Shown piece by piece: positions 22,900 through 31,318 of a stretch of DNA of 64,000 nucleotides. How positions within the stretch are numbered: the first letter of the stretch is position 1; each line of letters starts with the position of its first letter. Under the pieces are notes generated by a model. It saw only the letters and a list, made by a program, of their open reading frames with translations. It was not told the DNA's origin and did no database searches. The stretch is from CAZAYY01 sp964489525 (GTDB lineage: Bacteria > Chloroflexota > Anaerolineae > Anaerolineales > JABWBV01), in contig CAZAYY010000004.1 of the NCBI GenBank assembly GCA_964489525.1, forward strand, positions 1-64,000, written 5' to 3'. The translations under genes were made by a program, and so were the position numbers.

Positions 22900-23871
22900 T
22901 TACGCAGGCCAGATTTTCCGGCCCAAACCAGGCGGCACAATCTGGTCTATTGCTTGCAAATCTGGCTTTGGAAGCAGCCCGGCCTTCAGGTTTTCTTCTG
23001 CCTGGCGCACATTTTTGGCCCCGGGGATAACTGTCGTGACCGCCGGGTGGGCCAGGGTGAACTGCAGTGCCAGCTGCGCCAGGGTGCGGTCTTTTGCCAG
23101 GGGGCGCAGCATTTCAACTTTTTTCAAATCATCTAAAAAGATTTCGCGTTCCTCGGGCACATCTTGCCAGCGAGCCCGAAAATCGTCTTTGCCGAACTGG
23201 CTGTCTGGTGTAAATTTGCCCGCCAGGATGCCCATGGCCAGCCCGCCCCGGATGATGATGCCAATGTCATTGGCCTGGCAGTAGGGGAAAATGTCCAATT
23301 CTGAGGTGCGGTTCAGGATGCTGTAATCAATTTGCAAGGTGGCACAGTTTCCATCCTGGTTAAAAGCCTTTAAATATTCGAAATCGCTGGTGGAAACGCC
23401 GTACGCCCGGACTTTGCCATCCCGCTGTAATTTTTGAAAGCCTTCCAGGAAGATTTCCATGGTCGGGTCGCGGAAATTAATGTGGCTTTGGATCACATCC
23501 ACATAGTCGGTGTCTAATCGTTTCAGGTTGCTTTCCACGCCTGCAACCAGTTTTTCAACGGTGGTATAGGCGCTGGAGCCAGTTTCACCGTTAAAATTTA
23601 ACCACCCCAGTTTGGTGGCAACAATAAAGCGTTCGCGCCGTCCCTGCATGGCTTTACCCAACAGCACTTCACTGTGGCCATCGCCATAAACGTCGGCGGT
23701 ATCGTAAAAATTGATTCCAGCGTCCAGGGAATAATCTATGGCGTCTAAAACTTCTTGATCATCGGTGGCTCCCCACTGGTTGCCCCCGGCGGCCCAAAGG
23801 CCCAGTCCAATTTCAGTGACTTCGATGCCGCTTTTACCCAGGCGGCGGGTTTTGAGTTGAGGGTTGTTCAT
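22900..23871 (-). CDS. Aldo/keto reductase
   Basis: A 323-residue NAD(P)H-dependent (alpha/beta)8-barrel oxidoreductase. The catalytic tetrad is visible as Asp in NFYDTADVYG (with the Tyr), Lys in VATKLGW and His in VIQSHINF. The C-terminal cofactor part TTVIPGAKNVRQAEENLKA is typical. The organisation is close to the YajO/Tas-like group acting on sugars and aldehydes. AAAGGAG lies upstream of the start. It is the last gene of the minus-strand glucan locus, separated from the cupin-like gene by 54 nt that contain an imperfect hairpin. A role in sugar interconversion is inferred from this setting. Confidence 0.92.
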   Translation of the reverse strand: MNNPQLKTRRLGKSGIEVTEIGLGLWAAGGNQWGATDDQEVLDAIDYSLDAGINFYDTADVYGDGHSEVLLGKAMQGRRERFIVATKLGWLNFNGETGSSAYTTVEKLVAGVESNLKRLDTDYVDVIQSHINFRDPTMEIFLEGFQKLQRDGKVRAYGVSTSDFEYLKAFNQDGNCATLQIDYSILNRTSELDIFPYCQANDIGIIIRGGLAMGILAGKFTPDSQFGKDDFRARWQDVPEEREIFLDDLKKVEMLRPLAKDRTLAQLALQFTLAHPAVTTVIPGAKNVRQAEENLKAGLLPKPDLQAIDQIVPPGLGRKIWPA

Positions 23872-23925
23872 ATTCTTACTCCTTTATAAAAAACCAACCA
23901 ACCTCTAAAGGTAGTTGGTGAAAAA

Positions 23926-24351
23926 TCAAAACCCCTTTGCCAGGGTTATGATGCGTTCTCGATCCCCGGCTTCCAGCAGGATTTGGTGGGAGTTCGCAAG
24001 GCCGGTGTCCTGATTTTCGACGATAAGCACACTCGCATCCGGGCTCAGGGTGTGGCTGTGGTAAACTCCTTGGCGGATGTTATACAGCTTAAGGGGTTCC
24101 ATATTGATCGCCTGGATATCGGCAAAGGTTTCACCCCCTGGTGTGCCGATAAACAGCATACACTTTCCAGCCAGCAGCACAAAGACTTCATCGGTTTCAA
24201 GGTGGCATTCAAGATTGTTGATGCGTTCGGGCAGCAGGTCATCAATATAACGCAGCATGGCCACGCGCCAGCTTTGGTAATCCACCAGGGGTAGGTAGCC
24301 TACCCCTGAAAATTGTGTGATTTGTACAGGTTCACTGATTTTGACTTCCAT
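23926..24351 (-). CDS. Cupin-like protein, possible sugar-related function
   Basis: A 141-residue single-domain protein, rich in beta strands. NLECHLETDEVFVLLAGKCMLFIG and GVYHSHTLSPDASVLIVENQDTG match a cupin barrel with histidine and glutamate residues placed as metal ligands (HLETDE and YHSH). No closer family is recognised; many proteins of this type sit in sugar catabolism clusters. It lies between a GH3 beta-glucosidase and an aldo/keto reductase in the same orientation. There is no signal peptide. The fold assignment is moderately sure, the function unknown. Confidence 0.6.
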   Translation of the reverse strand: MEVKISEPVQITQFSGVGYLPLVDYQSWRVAMLRYIDDLLPERINNLECHLETDEVFVLLAGKCMLFIGTPGGETFADIQAINMEPLKLYNIRQGVYHSHTLSPDASVLIVENQDTGLANSHQILLEAGDRERIITLAKGF

Positions 24352-24408
24352 GACTGTTGTCCTAAATCCGTTGTTTGTCCACTGCAGGCAGGGCCGGCCA
24401 GGGAAAAA

Positions 24409-26871
24409 TTATTCTGCCAATAAGTGCACTTGTTTCGTGAGGCGAATATCCTTTGAGGAACTGCCTACCAACACTGTGAACACTCCGGGCTCTGCCATCC
24501 AGGTTTTTTGGGCATCATGATAAAAACTCAGGTCTTCTACGGTCAGAACAAAGGTCAGTTTCGTTTGCTGACCCGGATCCAGAAAAACCTTGCGAAAGGC
24601 TTTGAGTTCCTTAGGTGGGCGAACCAGGCTGGCGGTTTCGTCATGGATGTAGACCTGGACCACTTCTGCACCAGAAACAGGGCCGGTATTTTTCAACGTG
24701 AGTGAGAATCGCAGCCCTTCATTGGCGCTGAATTCTGATCTCTCAACTTCTAATGGGCCATACTCAAAGTGGGTGTAGGAAAGCCCATGGCCAAAGGGGA
24801 ACAGTGGCTCGACCCGCTTGTGATCATAATACCGGTAGCCCACAAAAATACCCTCGCCATAGCGCACCACACCGTTTTCCCCAGGGAAGTTAATGTAAGA
24901 GGGGTTGTCTTCAATCCTTTTGGGGAAGGTTGTGGGAAGTTTTCCTGAGGGCGAAACATCCCCAAAAAGAACATCAGCGAGGGCATTCCCAATTTCCTGG
25001 CCGAGGTACCACATCTGCACGACAGCCGACACTGCCTCAATCCAGGGCATATGGACTGGAGAGCCGGTGTTTAAAACCACGATTGTTTTGGGGTTGGCTG
25101 CAGCCACCCTGGCAATCAGCTCGTTTTGTTGGCCAGGTAAGTCCATGCTTTCCCGATCGAAGCCCTCGCCTTCCCATTCCTGGGTCAGTCCGGCCACGAT
25201 AATCACCTGGTTGGCTTCTTTGGCCAGGGATACCGCTTCACCTATCGGGTCTTCGGGGAGGGGGGGCAGGCAGCCCAGGCCGACTGTGCGCCAGCGTACC
25301 CCAGGCAGCGAGGAAAATTCGATGACAACCTGGTAAACCCGACTGGCTTCGAGCGGCAGTGTGATTTGTTTGTTTTCGAAGTGATTTTCGTTGGCGGTTC
25401 CATCAAACACAGCCAAATTTTTCCCGTCCATTTGCCAGGTGGCTTTTCCGATGGCCGTGAAGCTGAATTGATATTGGCCCGTTACAGGAACCTGAAAACT
25501 ACCCAGCATTCGCACCGAAAAATAGGCGGGGTCGAAATATGGCGCTGTTTCTCCAAACCATGAGATGCTCGAGCCCAGCGCCATGCCCTCGTGAACTGGT
25601 TCACCCGAAAAATCGGGATTGTTGTAGTAAACGGTGGTCCAACCCCCCGCTTTCCCATGAGAATCTACCAGCCAACTGCGCTCCAGTTCGGGTATATACT
25701 TGTGCACCGGGCAGCCCAGGGCGTAGGTAACCTGGGCATTGCTGCCAACGCGCTGTTCAATCGCATCCAAGGGCGATATGACGTAATGGGGGTTCACCTG
25801 TGAACTGCCGCCCCCCTGGAAAGCCACCTTTTTGGCGTTGACGCCAATTACGGCAAGCTTTTGCCCCTGGGGTTTTATGGGCAGCAGGTTGCTTTGGTTT
25901 TTGAGGAGGACGATGGCCTCTGCGCCAGCCCGGCGAATCAGGCTGCGGTGTTCGGGTTTGTCGGCGGCTTGTTCGGAGGTATCCCCACCATTCTGGAAGG
26001 ATCCCGTCCGAACGAGCGTCCGCAGCAGCCTGCGAACCTTTTCATCCACCCACTTTTTGACCTTGGCCGCATCTTCTGCGCTGGCAGTACGAACATATTG
26101 GTGAACCTTTTCCCCAAACCAACGTGCCGGGCCGGGCATTTCCAGGTCCAGGCCGCTCTGCAGTACTTTTTCGCTGTAGGTCCCGTACCAGTCGGAGATC
26201 ACCAGACCATCAAAGCCCCAATCATCCTTAAGAATGTTGAGCAGAAGCTCATCGTTTTCGCTGGCGTAGGTTCCGTTGATCCGATTGTAGGCCGACATGA
26301 TGGTCCAGGATTTTGCCTGGGTGACGGCCGCTTTGAAAGCGGGTAAATAAATTTCGTGGAGCGCCCGTTGGGGGACTTCAGCGCTGATGGAAAAACGCTC
26401 ATATTCCTGGTCGTTGCAGGCGAAGTGTTTAACACAAGCCCCAACGCCTTTGGACTGGACACCCTGGATGTATCCCTTGACCATTTCGGCAGAGAGACAC
26501 GGATCTTCTGAAAAGCACTCAAAGTTGCGGCCGGCCAGTGGAGCGCGATGGGTGTTGACGGTTGGACCAAGCAGTACGTGCGCTTTTTTTGCCTTGACTT
26601 CCTCGGCAAGCGCCTCCCCGATTTCGTGAATCAGTTCGGGGTTCCAGGTGGCGCCCATGGCGGTTCCAACCGGAAAGCTGGCCGAGGTGATTTCAGCAGT
26701 ATCCCGGGCTTCACCGCGCACCCCGTTGGGGCCATCGGTCACCTTCAGGGCCGGGATGCCCAGGCGAGGGATGGCCTGGCTGTGCCAGAGATCTGCACCG
26801 TTTAACATGGAGACTTTTTCTTCGAAAGTCAGGGCGGATAAGATTTTCTCGATATCTACTTCTTGTGTCAT
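24409..26871 (-). CDS. Cytoplasmic GH3 beta-glucosidase with inserted PA14 domain
   Basis: An 820-residue glycoside hydrolase family 3 enzyme without signal peptide, hence intracellular. The N-terminal barrel contains LKVTDGPNGVRG, VKHFACND and the nucleophile region GLVISDWYG (Asp227). The second domain begins with IVLLKNQSNLLPI. A PA14 carbohydrate-binding domain is inserted at about residues 410-550 (WTTVYYNNPDFSGEP, YQFSFTAIGKATWQMDG), as in BglX/DesR-type beta-glucosidases, and the C-terminus is a fibronectin-III-like domain. It should release glucose from imported beta-glucan oligosaccharides. It lies 41 nt behind the phosphorylase-like gene of the same operon. The subfamily specificity is not certain. 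Confidence 0.93.
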   Translation of the reverse strand: MTQEVDIEKILSALTFEEKVSMLNGADLWHSQAIPRLGIPALKVTDGPNGVRGEARDTAEITSASFPVGTAMGATWNPELIHEIGEALAEEVKAKKAHVLLGPTVNTHRAPLAGRNFECFSEDPCLSAEMVKGYIQGVQSKGVGACVKHFACNDQEYERFSISAEVPQRALHEIYLPAFKAAVTQAKSWTIMSAYNRINGTYASENDELLLNILKDDWGFDGLVISDWYGTYSEKVLQSGLDLEMPGPARWFGEKVHQYVRTASAEDAAKVKKWVDEKVRRLLRTLVRTGSFQNGGDTSEQAADKPEHRSLIRRAGAEAIVLLKNQSNLLPIKPQGQKLAVIGVNAKKVAFQGGGSSQVNPHYVISPLDAIEQRVGSNAQVTYALGCPVHKYIPELERSWLVDSHGKAGGWTTVYYNNPDFSGEPVHEGMALGSSISWFGETAPYFDPAYFSVRMLGSFQVPVTGQYQFSFTAIGKATWQMDGKNLAVFDGTANENHFENKQITLPLEASRVYQVVIEFSSLPGVRWRTVGLGCLPPLPEDPIGEAVSLAKEANQVIIVAGLTQEWEGEGFDRESMDLPGQQNELIARVAAANPKTIVVLNTGSPVHMPWIEAVSAVVQMWYLGQEIGNALADVLFGDVSPSGKLPTTFPKRIEDNPSYINFPGENGVVRYGEGIFVGYRYYDHKRVEPLFPFGHGLSYTHFEYGPLEVERSEFSANEGLRFSLTLKNTGPVSGAEVVQVYIHDETASLVRPPKELKAFRKVFLDPGQQTKLTFVLTVEDLSFYHDAQKTWMAEPGVFTVLVGSSSKDIRLTKQVHLLAE

Positions 26872-26912
26872 GGTAACCTTTGTTTGATCGTTGAAACATA
26901 AACAGAGTTGGG

Positions 26913-29900
26913 TCAGGCGATCAGGTGCATATGGATGCGGGCGACCTGGCCTGAGCGCACACGGGAGGCGTAGGCGGCATTCAAGGTGCCACCTTCGAGG
27001 GTTAAAGATTTGCCAGCGTGTGAAATCAGTTCGATCCGGTGAGTTCGCTGCTCCCAGGTATTCTGGCGGGAGGGGTTGTGGTAGGTGACCCAGGTATGGC
27101 CCAGGAGACGGAATCCCAATTGATTTTGTGCATCAAACATCCACCCAGGCAGGATGGGCTTTAGTTCAAATCCCAACCCGGTTTTTGCACTCCAGGTGAA
27201 AGGCAGCCCACCCGTCATCATGGTAAACCAGATCGAAAGAAATTCGGCCGTTGACCCGCTCAGCCTGGCTACGAACCCGGCGCCGTGCAGATTGGGGTCG
27301 GGGTGGGCACTGCTGGCGATAAACGACGAGTTTTCGAGGGGGCTCCGTCCGTAACGAGCTGGGTCAAGAAATGGCGGCATCGTTTGCTGCATTGCTTCGA
27401 AAAATTCGGCATACAGCCCTGCTCGAAGCAGCTCCAGAAGGTATTTGTACTCCATATGAAGCCAGATGGATTCATTTTCAAGCCATCCGGACGGAAAAGC
27501 CCGCGCACGCCCGATTTCCTGGGGTTGGTTGGCCAGGCTGGTGTTGACCTTATACATCCTGAGCTTTTCATCGAACAATGGGCTGGTGGCAACTGCCTGG
27601 TGTAGGGCCTGGCTGGCACTGGCATTAGGGCTGGTTTTGAGGCTGTGCACCGGGCCTTCAAGGAACAACGGCAGAGGTTCGGCTTTAAACCCCACGGGTT
27701 GGATATAAGGGCGGCCTTTGCTGTCTACTTGTGCGGTCTTTTCGTAGGCCGTGATGGTGTGTGTAAAGTATGTAACCGGCACGCCCTGGCTGAAGCCTGC
27801 AGCCCGGTTCAACCCAAGCTGCAGAATTTGTTCGAGCAGATCCAGGCTGCGCAGCAGTTCGGCCCTGGAGATCCGCTGGCTCTGGCCGTGCAGTCCGGTG
27901 TGGATTTGTTGGCGATAGGTATCTCGAACCGCAGCCGCCCGGCTCCAGCGATTGGGTTGGCTTTTCGGGTCTTGCTGATGGGCAAGCGCTTCCTGCAACA
28001 CAGGCTCCAGGGCGGAAGTGAGTTGAGTAAACTCAAGTGGTGCTTCAATTCCCGGCACCTGGCTGTCGCTCAGAGTTTTGTGAAGTAAATGCACCAGGCG
28101 AAGAAGTTCATAGGTTTCGGGCATTGATGAGCCCAACAACGCTGGCAGGCCGTTCAGAGCATCATACCAGCCCGGCCGTCCTGCTTCCATTTCCACCCCC
28201 ATGCCGGATGGATCAAGCGTGGCGCACTTGAGCCAGGCCAGCATATACAGCCGGGTAAAAACCGAAGTTGTCGCAATTTTTCCGGTTTGGGTTCGGACCC
28301 AGTTGGTTTTTTCTTTGCGCTCGGCCAGTTTTACCGCTTTTTCCTTGTCTTCAGCGATGGCATGGAACTGGCGCGGTCCTTGTGGGGTTTCCACAAAGCG
28401 CAGGTGGCTGGGGAGCACATATGCGGCGCTTTCATAGATGGGCAGGTCGGTGTTGAAAAATAGATTTTCTTTCTGTTCGGGGTAGATGGCGAGGAAGCTG
28501 TCCAATAAGTCCAGATTGTAGGTCCAGTGATCTACCCAATAGCCTTCCTGGAACGCTGCTGAAATCTCGGCGTCGGATTCAGCCAACACGGCATTCAAGA
28601 TCTCCAGCCCGGTTTCGGCGGAAATGCCTCGAGCGAGAAGGGAATGGAGCAGTTCGCCAGGGCTAAATGCGCGCTGCAGTACCTGAACTGCACCTGGGGC
28701 AAGGGTATAAACTTTGGCGAGTGCGGCGGCTTTTTCCGGAGCCAGGTTGAATTTGCTGCCGGAAAGCTGGAGTGGGTTATAGCCATCTAACTGGATCAGG
28801 CTTAGAAAAGTGCGGATATTGTGATCGTGGACATCCGGGTAAAAATACACATCGCTGCGCCGGTTTTGGTTAACATCCCGGTAGCTGCCGTTGCCCTGGG
28901 AGAAAAACTCTGGCGCCAGGTAGAACTGGTTGTAATCCCGTTCCAGGTCGCCATGTTTGCGTGAGTAGATATGGTAGGTGTGTTTGCGCTGCTCCGTGCC
29001 TAGTTGGACTGGCATGCCCCCGCGTAGGATGTTATCCAAAAAAGTTTGCCGGGTGTAAGCATCCCAAACGGGCAGGGCGCTCTTGGTTTCAATTGGGTGG
29101 GTCAGATCTGCCGCCATTTGACGGGACAAAGCCAGCTGTTTTTCGAGATAATCTTGAGCATAAATGCGCTGGACCTGTTCCATCAGGGCGGTTTGGTTGG
29201 CCGAGTGCCCATAAATGCTGACGATTTGAGCGCTTTCTCCGGGCGCCAGGCTCAGATCGGCACCCCAAAAAGCACAAGGCGTCCGGCCCGTGGTAATTTG
29301 GGGCGCAGCCAGGGTTTTCTCTAACCCCTGTTGGGCAAAGCCCAATGGATAGCGCAAAGAGGTTTCCGTTCCAAAAACCAGGGCCGGGTCCACCACAGGA
29401 GACAGAAGGGTTTGTTGGTTTCCCTGCCGGAGAAATCCCAATGCGAAATTACCTGCATCCACCTGTTCTACTTCCGGACGGTCGGCAACACTGGCTCGCA
29501 GCCGGTAGAAGGCGACGTTTGCCAGCGTTTCTACCTGCATCCAGGCCTCGATGGTTCGGCCGAGTTCTTTTAAAAGGTGGTTGTTAACCCCATAGGGAAC
29601 AATGCCGGGCAGGCCATCAAGGACTTGAACCCGGACCTGGGTTGAAGCGGTGTTGGTCAGTGTCACCTGGCGCACCAGGGCCGCGAAAGGTTCCTGGCTC
29701 AGGGTGAAGTACAACACATTGGTTTGTAGACCAAAGGCGGCACTGTCTTCCAGTTCCACTTCGTTCAGACCAACACACATGGAAGGTTTTGCTGTTGGGC
29801 TTGCAAAGGGTTCGTAGATTTCTTCACCCTCACGTTGGATAAAGGTGCGGAACCCGAGCAGGGGTGTAAGCTGGTAGGCTTTATTGGCTGGTTGAAATTC

Positions 29901-30086
29901 CAGAATTGGATGGTCTTTTCCTGCAGTGCCAAAACTGCTGATGGCCTGACCACGATTGACATAAAAGACCCACATGGGGATGCCCATCTGGCCAGCAATG
30001 CCTGGCAGAAAGCTGGAAAAAGGCTTGCTATGCGGATAGCCGGGAAGCAGGTAGCGCTTTTGATCGTCGAAAAGGTTTTTTTCCAT
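26913..30086 (-). CDS. Large cellobiose/beta-glucan phosphorylase-like protein (GH94/GH149/GH161 type)
   Basis: A 1057-residue protein without signal peptide. The N-terminal third is beta-rich with GAFGL-type segments (SAAFGLQTNVLYFTLS). The middle is helical and carries QGNGSYRDVNQNRRSDVYF, HDHNIRTFLSLIQLDGYNPLQL and GYWVDHWTYNLDLLDSFL. The end resembles the C-terminal lid of the GH94-like phosphorylases (GLPFTWSAKTGLGFELKP). This layout matches glycoside phosphorylases of the GH94, GH149 and GH161 group, which split beta-glucans with phosphate. Its size and its neighbours (GH16, GH3, importer) make a beta-1,3-glucan phosphorylase (GH161-like) the most attractive idea, but this is inferred. 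It starts 15 nt after the binding-protein-like gene. Confidence 0.65.
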   Translation of the reverse strand: MEKNLFDDQKRYLLPGYPHSKPFSSFLPGIAGQMGIPMWVFYVNRGQAISSFGTAGKDHPILEFQPANKAYQLTPLLGFRTFIQREGEEIYEPFASPTAKPSMCVGLNEVELEDSAAFGLQTNVLYFTLSQEPFAALVRQVTLTNTASTQVRVQVLDGLPGIVPYGVNNHLLKELGRTIEAWMQVETLANVAFYRLRASVADRPEVEQVDAGNFALGFLRQGNQQTLLSPVVDPALVFGTETSLRYPLGFAQQGLEKTLAAPQITTGRTPCAFWGADLSLAPGESAQIVSIYGHSANQTALMEQVQRIYAQDYLEKQLALSRQMAADLTHPIETKSALPVWDAYTRQTFLDNILRGGMPVQLGTEQRKHTYHIYSRKHGDLERDYNQFYLAPEFFSQGNGSYRDVNQNRRSDVYFYPDVHDHNIRTFLSLIQLDGYNPLQLSGSKFNLAPEKAAALAKVYTLAPGAVQVLQRAFSPGELLHSLLARGISAETGLEILNAVLAESDAEISAAFQEGYWVDHWTYNLDLLDSFLAIYPEQKENLFFNTDLPIYESAAYVLPSHLRFVETPQGPRQFHAIAEDKEKAVKLAERKEKTNWVRTQTGKIATTSVFTRLYMLAWLKCATLDPSGMGVEMEAGRPGWYDALNGLPALLGSSMPETYELLRLVHLLHKTLSDSQVPGIEAPLEFTQLTSALEPVLQEALAHQQDPKSQPNRWSRAAAVRDTYRQQIHTGLHGQSQRISRAELLRSLDLLEQILQLGLNRAAGFSQGVPVTYFTHTITAYEKTAQVDSKGRPYIQPVGFKAEPLPLFLEGPVHSLKTSPNASASQALHQAVATSPLFDEKLRMYKVNTSLANQPQEIGRARAFPSGWLENESIWLHMEYKYLLELLRAGLYAEFFEAMQQTMPPFLDPARYGRSPLENSSFIASSAHPDPNLHGAGFVARLSGSTAEFLSIWFTMMTGGLPFTWSAKTGLGFELKPILPGWMFDAQNQLGFRLLGHTWVTYHNPSRQNTWEQRTHRIELISHAGKSLTLEGGTLNAAYASRVRSGQVARIHMHLIA

Positions 30087-30101
30087 TGCCTTTTTCCTTG
30101 G

Positions 30102-31292
30102 TTACGAATTTAACGCAATTGCCAAGCGCCTTTCAAGCGGCAGCAGGTATTTCTCAATGATTTTCTGGATGTCTGCCGGATTGGCGGCTAACGTTTCTTT
30201 CCAGATGTGGGGCAGGACATCCACGAGACGATTTTCAACCAGCCCCCAAAGGTTTCCTGTGGGGAACGATCGGCCGGCCTGCAGCGATCGCGCAAGCGCC
30301 AGGTATTTCGGGTCTTGAACCAGCTGTTCATCCTGTAAAACTGCTTTATGCACAGGCAGCCCAAATAATGGGAAAAGTCGCCGGGAAATGGCTTCACTGG
30401 TCAAAAATTCCACCAGCCTGAAAGCCTCTCGCTCCATCCGGGTGTGTTTCCAGATGACCAGGTGGAATCCGCCCACGAAAGGCGTTCCCGGGAGAATAAC
30501 TGCGCCCCAATGATCCAATTGGTCTTTTAGCCGGTTATCGGCGAACAACCATGGGCCGGTGATCGTGGCTGCGGCCGGACCATTCCAGAACTGCTCATCG
30601 GATGCAGCTTCCGTCAGCCCCTGCATTTCGGGGGAGAGGAACTTGCCCAGGCGGAAATATTGGGTGAACCCCTGCAGGGAAGCCGGTTCAGTGAAGCGAA
30701 TTTTGTTGGTTTCTGTATTAAAGAAATGCCCTCCGGCTCCCCAAACAAAATATGCCAGGTGGTGGAGGTTGAGCCGGGCGCGTTGGGTTGGGGTGACGAA
30801 GGGGTGCTCGATTCCAGCGTCTTTCATCGCCTGCAGGGTTTGTTCCATATGCGAAAAATCCTGGAAGGCCTCTGGCATATTCACGCCAGCTGCTGCCAGG
30901 ATATCTTTCTTGTATACCAGAATGCGGCTGTCGGCCACCCAGGGGATTGCGTTGGTTATGGGATTGCCCAGGGTGTTGCGCACAGAACCACACTGCCAGC
31001 TTGCGTCAACGAATTTCTTTGCGTCAATAGCCTGAACCTCGGCATTATTGAAGGGGCGGAGGGCGTTCATCCGGGTGAAATCACCAATCCAGGTGTTGCC
31101 CACCTCAGAAATATCTGGGCCTTCATTGTATAACCCAATTTCTACGGTTCGGGCCCAATCTCCAGCCCATTCAAAAACATTAAGATGGACATTGACCCCC
31201 GTTTTTTGGGTGAATTCTTTGAGGATGGTTTGAAGCAGCTGAAGCGCTTCTTCCCCGTGAGCAAATACTGAAAATTCAAGCTCTTTTTTCAT
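30102..31292 (-). CDS. Family 1 solute-binding protein without signal peptide
   Basis: A 396-residue protein with the fold of carbohydrate ABC substrate-binding proteins: LLQTILKEFTQKTGVNVHLNVFEW, PDISEVGNTWIGDF, VADSRILVYKKDILAAAG and GGFHLVIWKHT. It begins MKKELEFSVFAHGEEA with GAGGAG correctly placed before the ATG; there is no hydrophobic leader, no lipobox and no alternative upstream start that would give one. It should therefore be cytoplasmic. It lies between the GH16 gene and the phosphorylase-like gene of the glucan operon. It could be an intracellular sugar-binding sensor, or a protein that lost its signal. A second, normal lipoprotein SBP is encoded at 38724. Confidence 0.75.
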   Translation of the reverse strand: MKKELEFSVFAHGEEALQLLQTILKEFTQKTGVNVHLNVFEWAGDWARTVEIGLYNEGPDISEVGNTWIGDFTRMNALRPFNNAEVQAIDAKKFVDASWQCGSVRNTLGNPITNAIPWVADSRILVYKKDILAAAGVNMPEAFQDFSHMEQTLQAMKDAGIEHPFVTPTQRARLNLHHLAYFVWGAGGHFFNTETNKIRFTEPASLQGFTQYFRLGKFLSPEMQGLTEAASDEQFWNGPAAATITGPWLFADNRLKDQLDHWGAVILPGTPFVGGFHLVIWKHTRMEREAFRLVEFLTSEAISRRLFPLFGLPVHKAVLQDEQLVQDPKYLALARSLQAGRSFPTGNLWGLVENRLVDVLPHIWKETLAANPADIQKIIEKYLLPLERRLAIALNS

Positions 31293-31318
31293 GGATTACT
31301 CCTCACCTGTGCCTGTGC

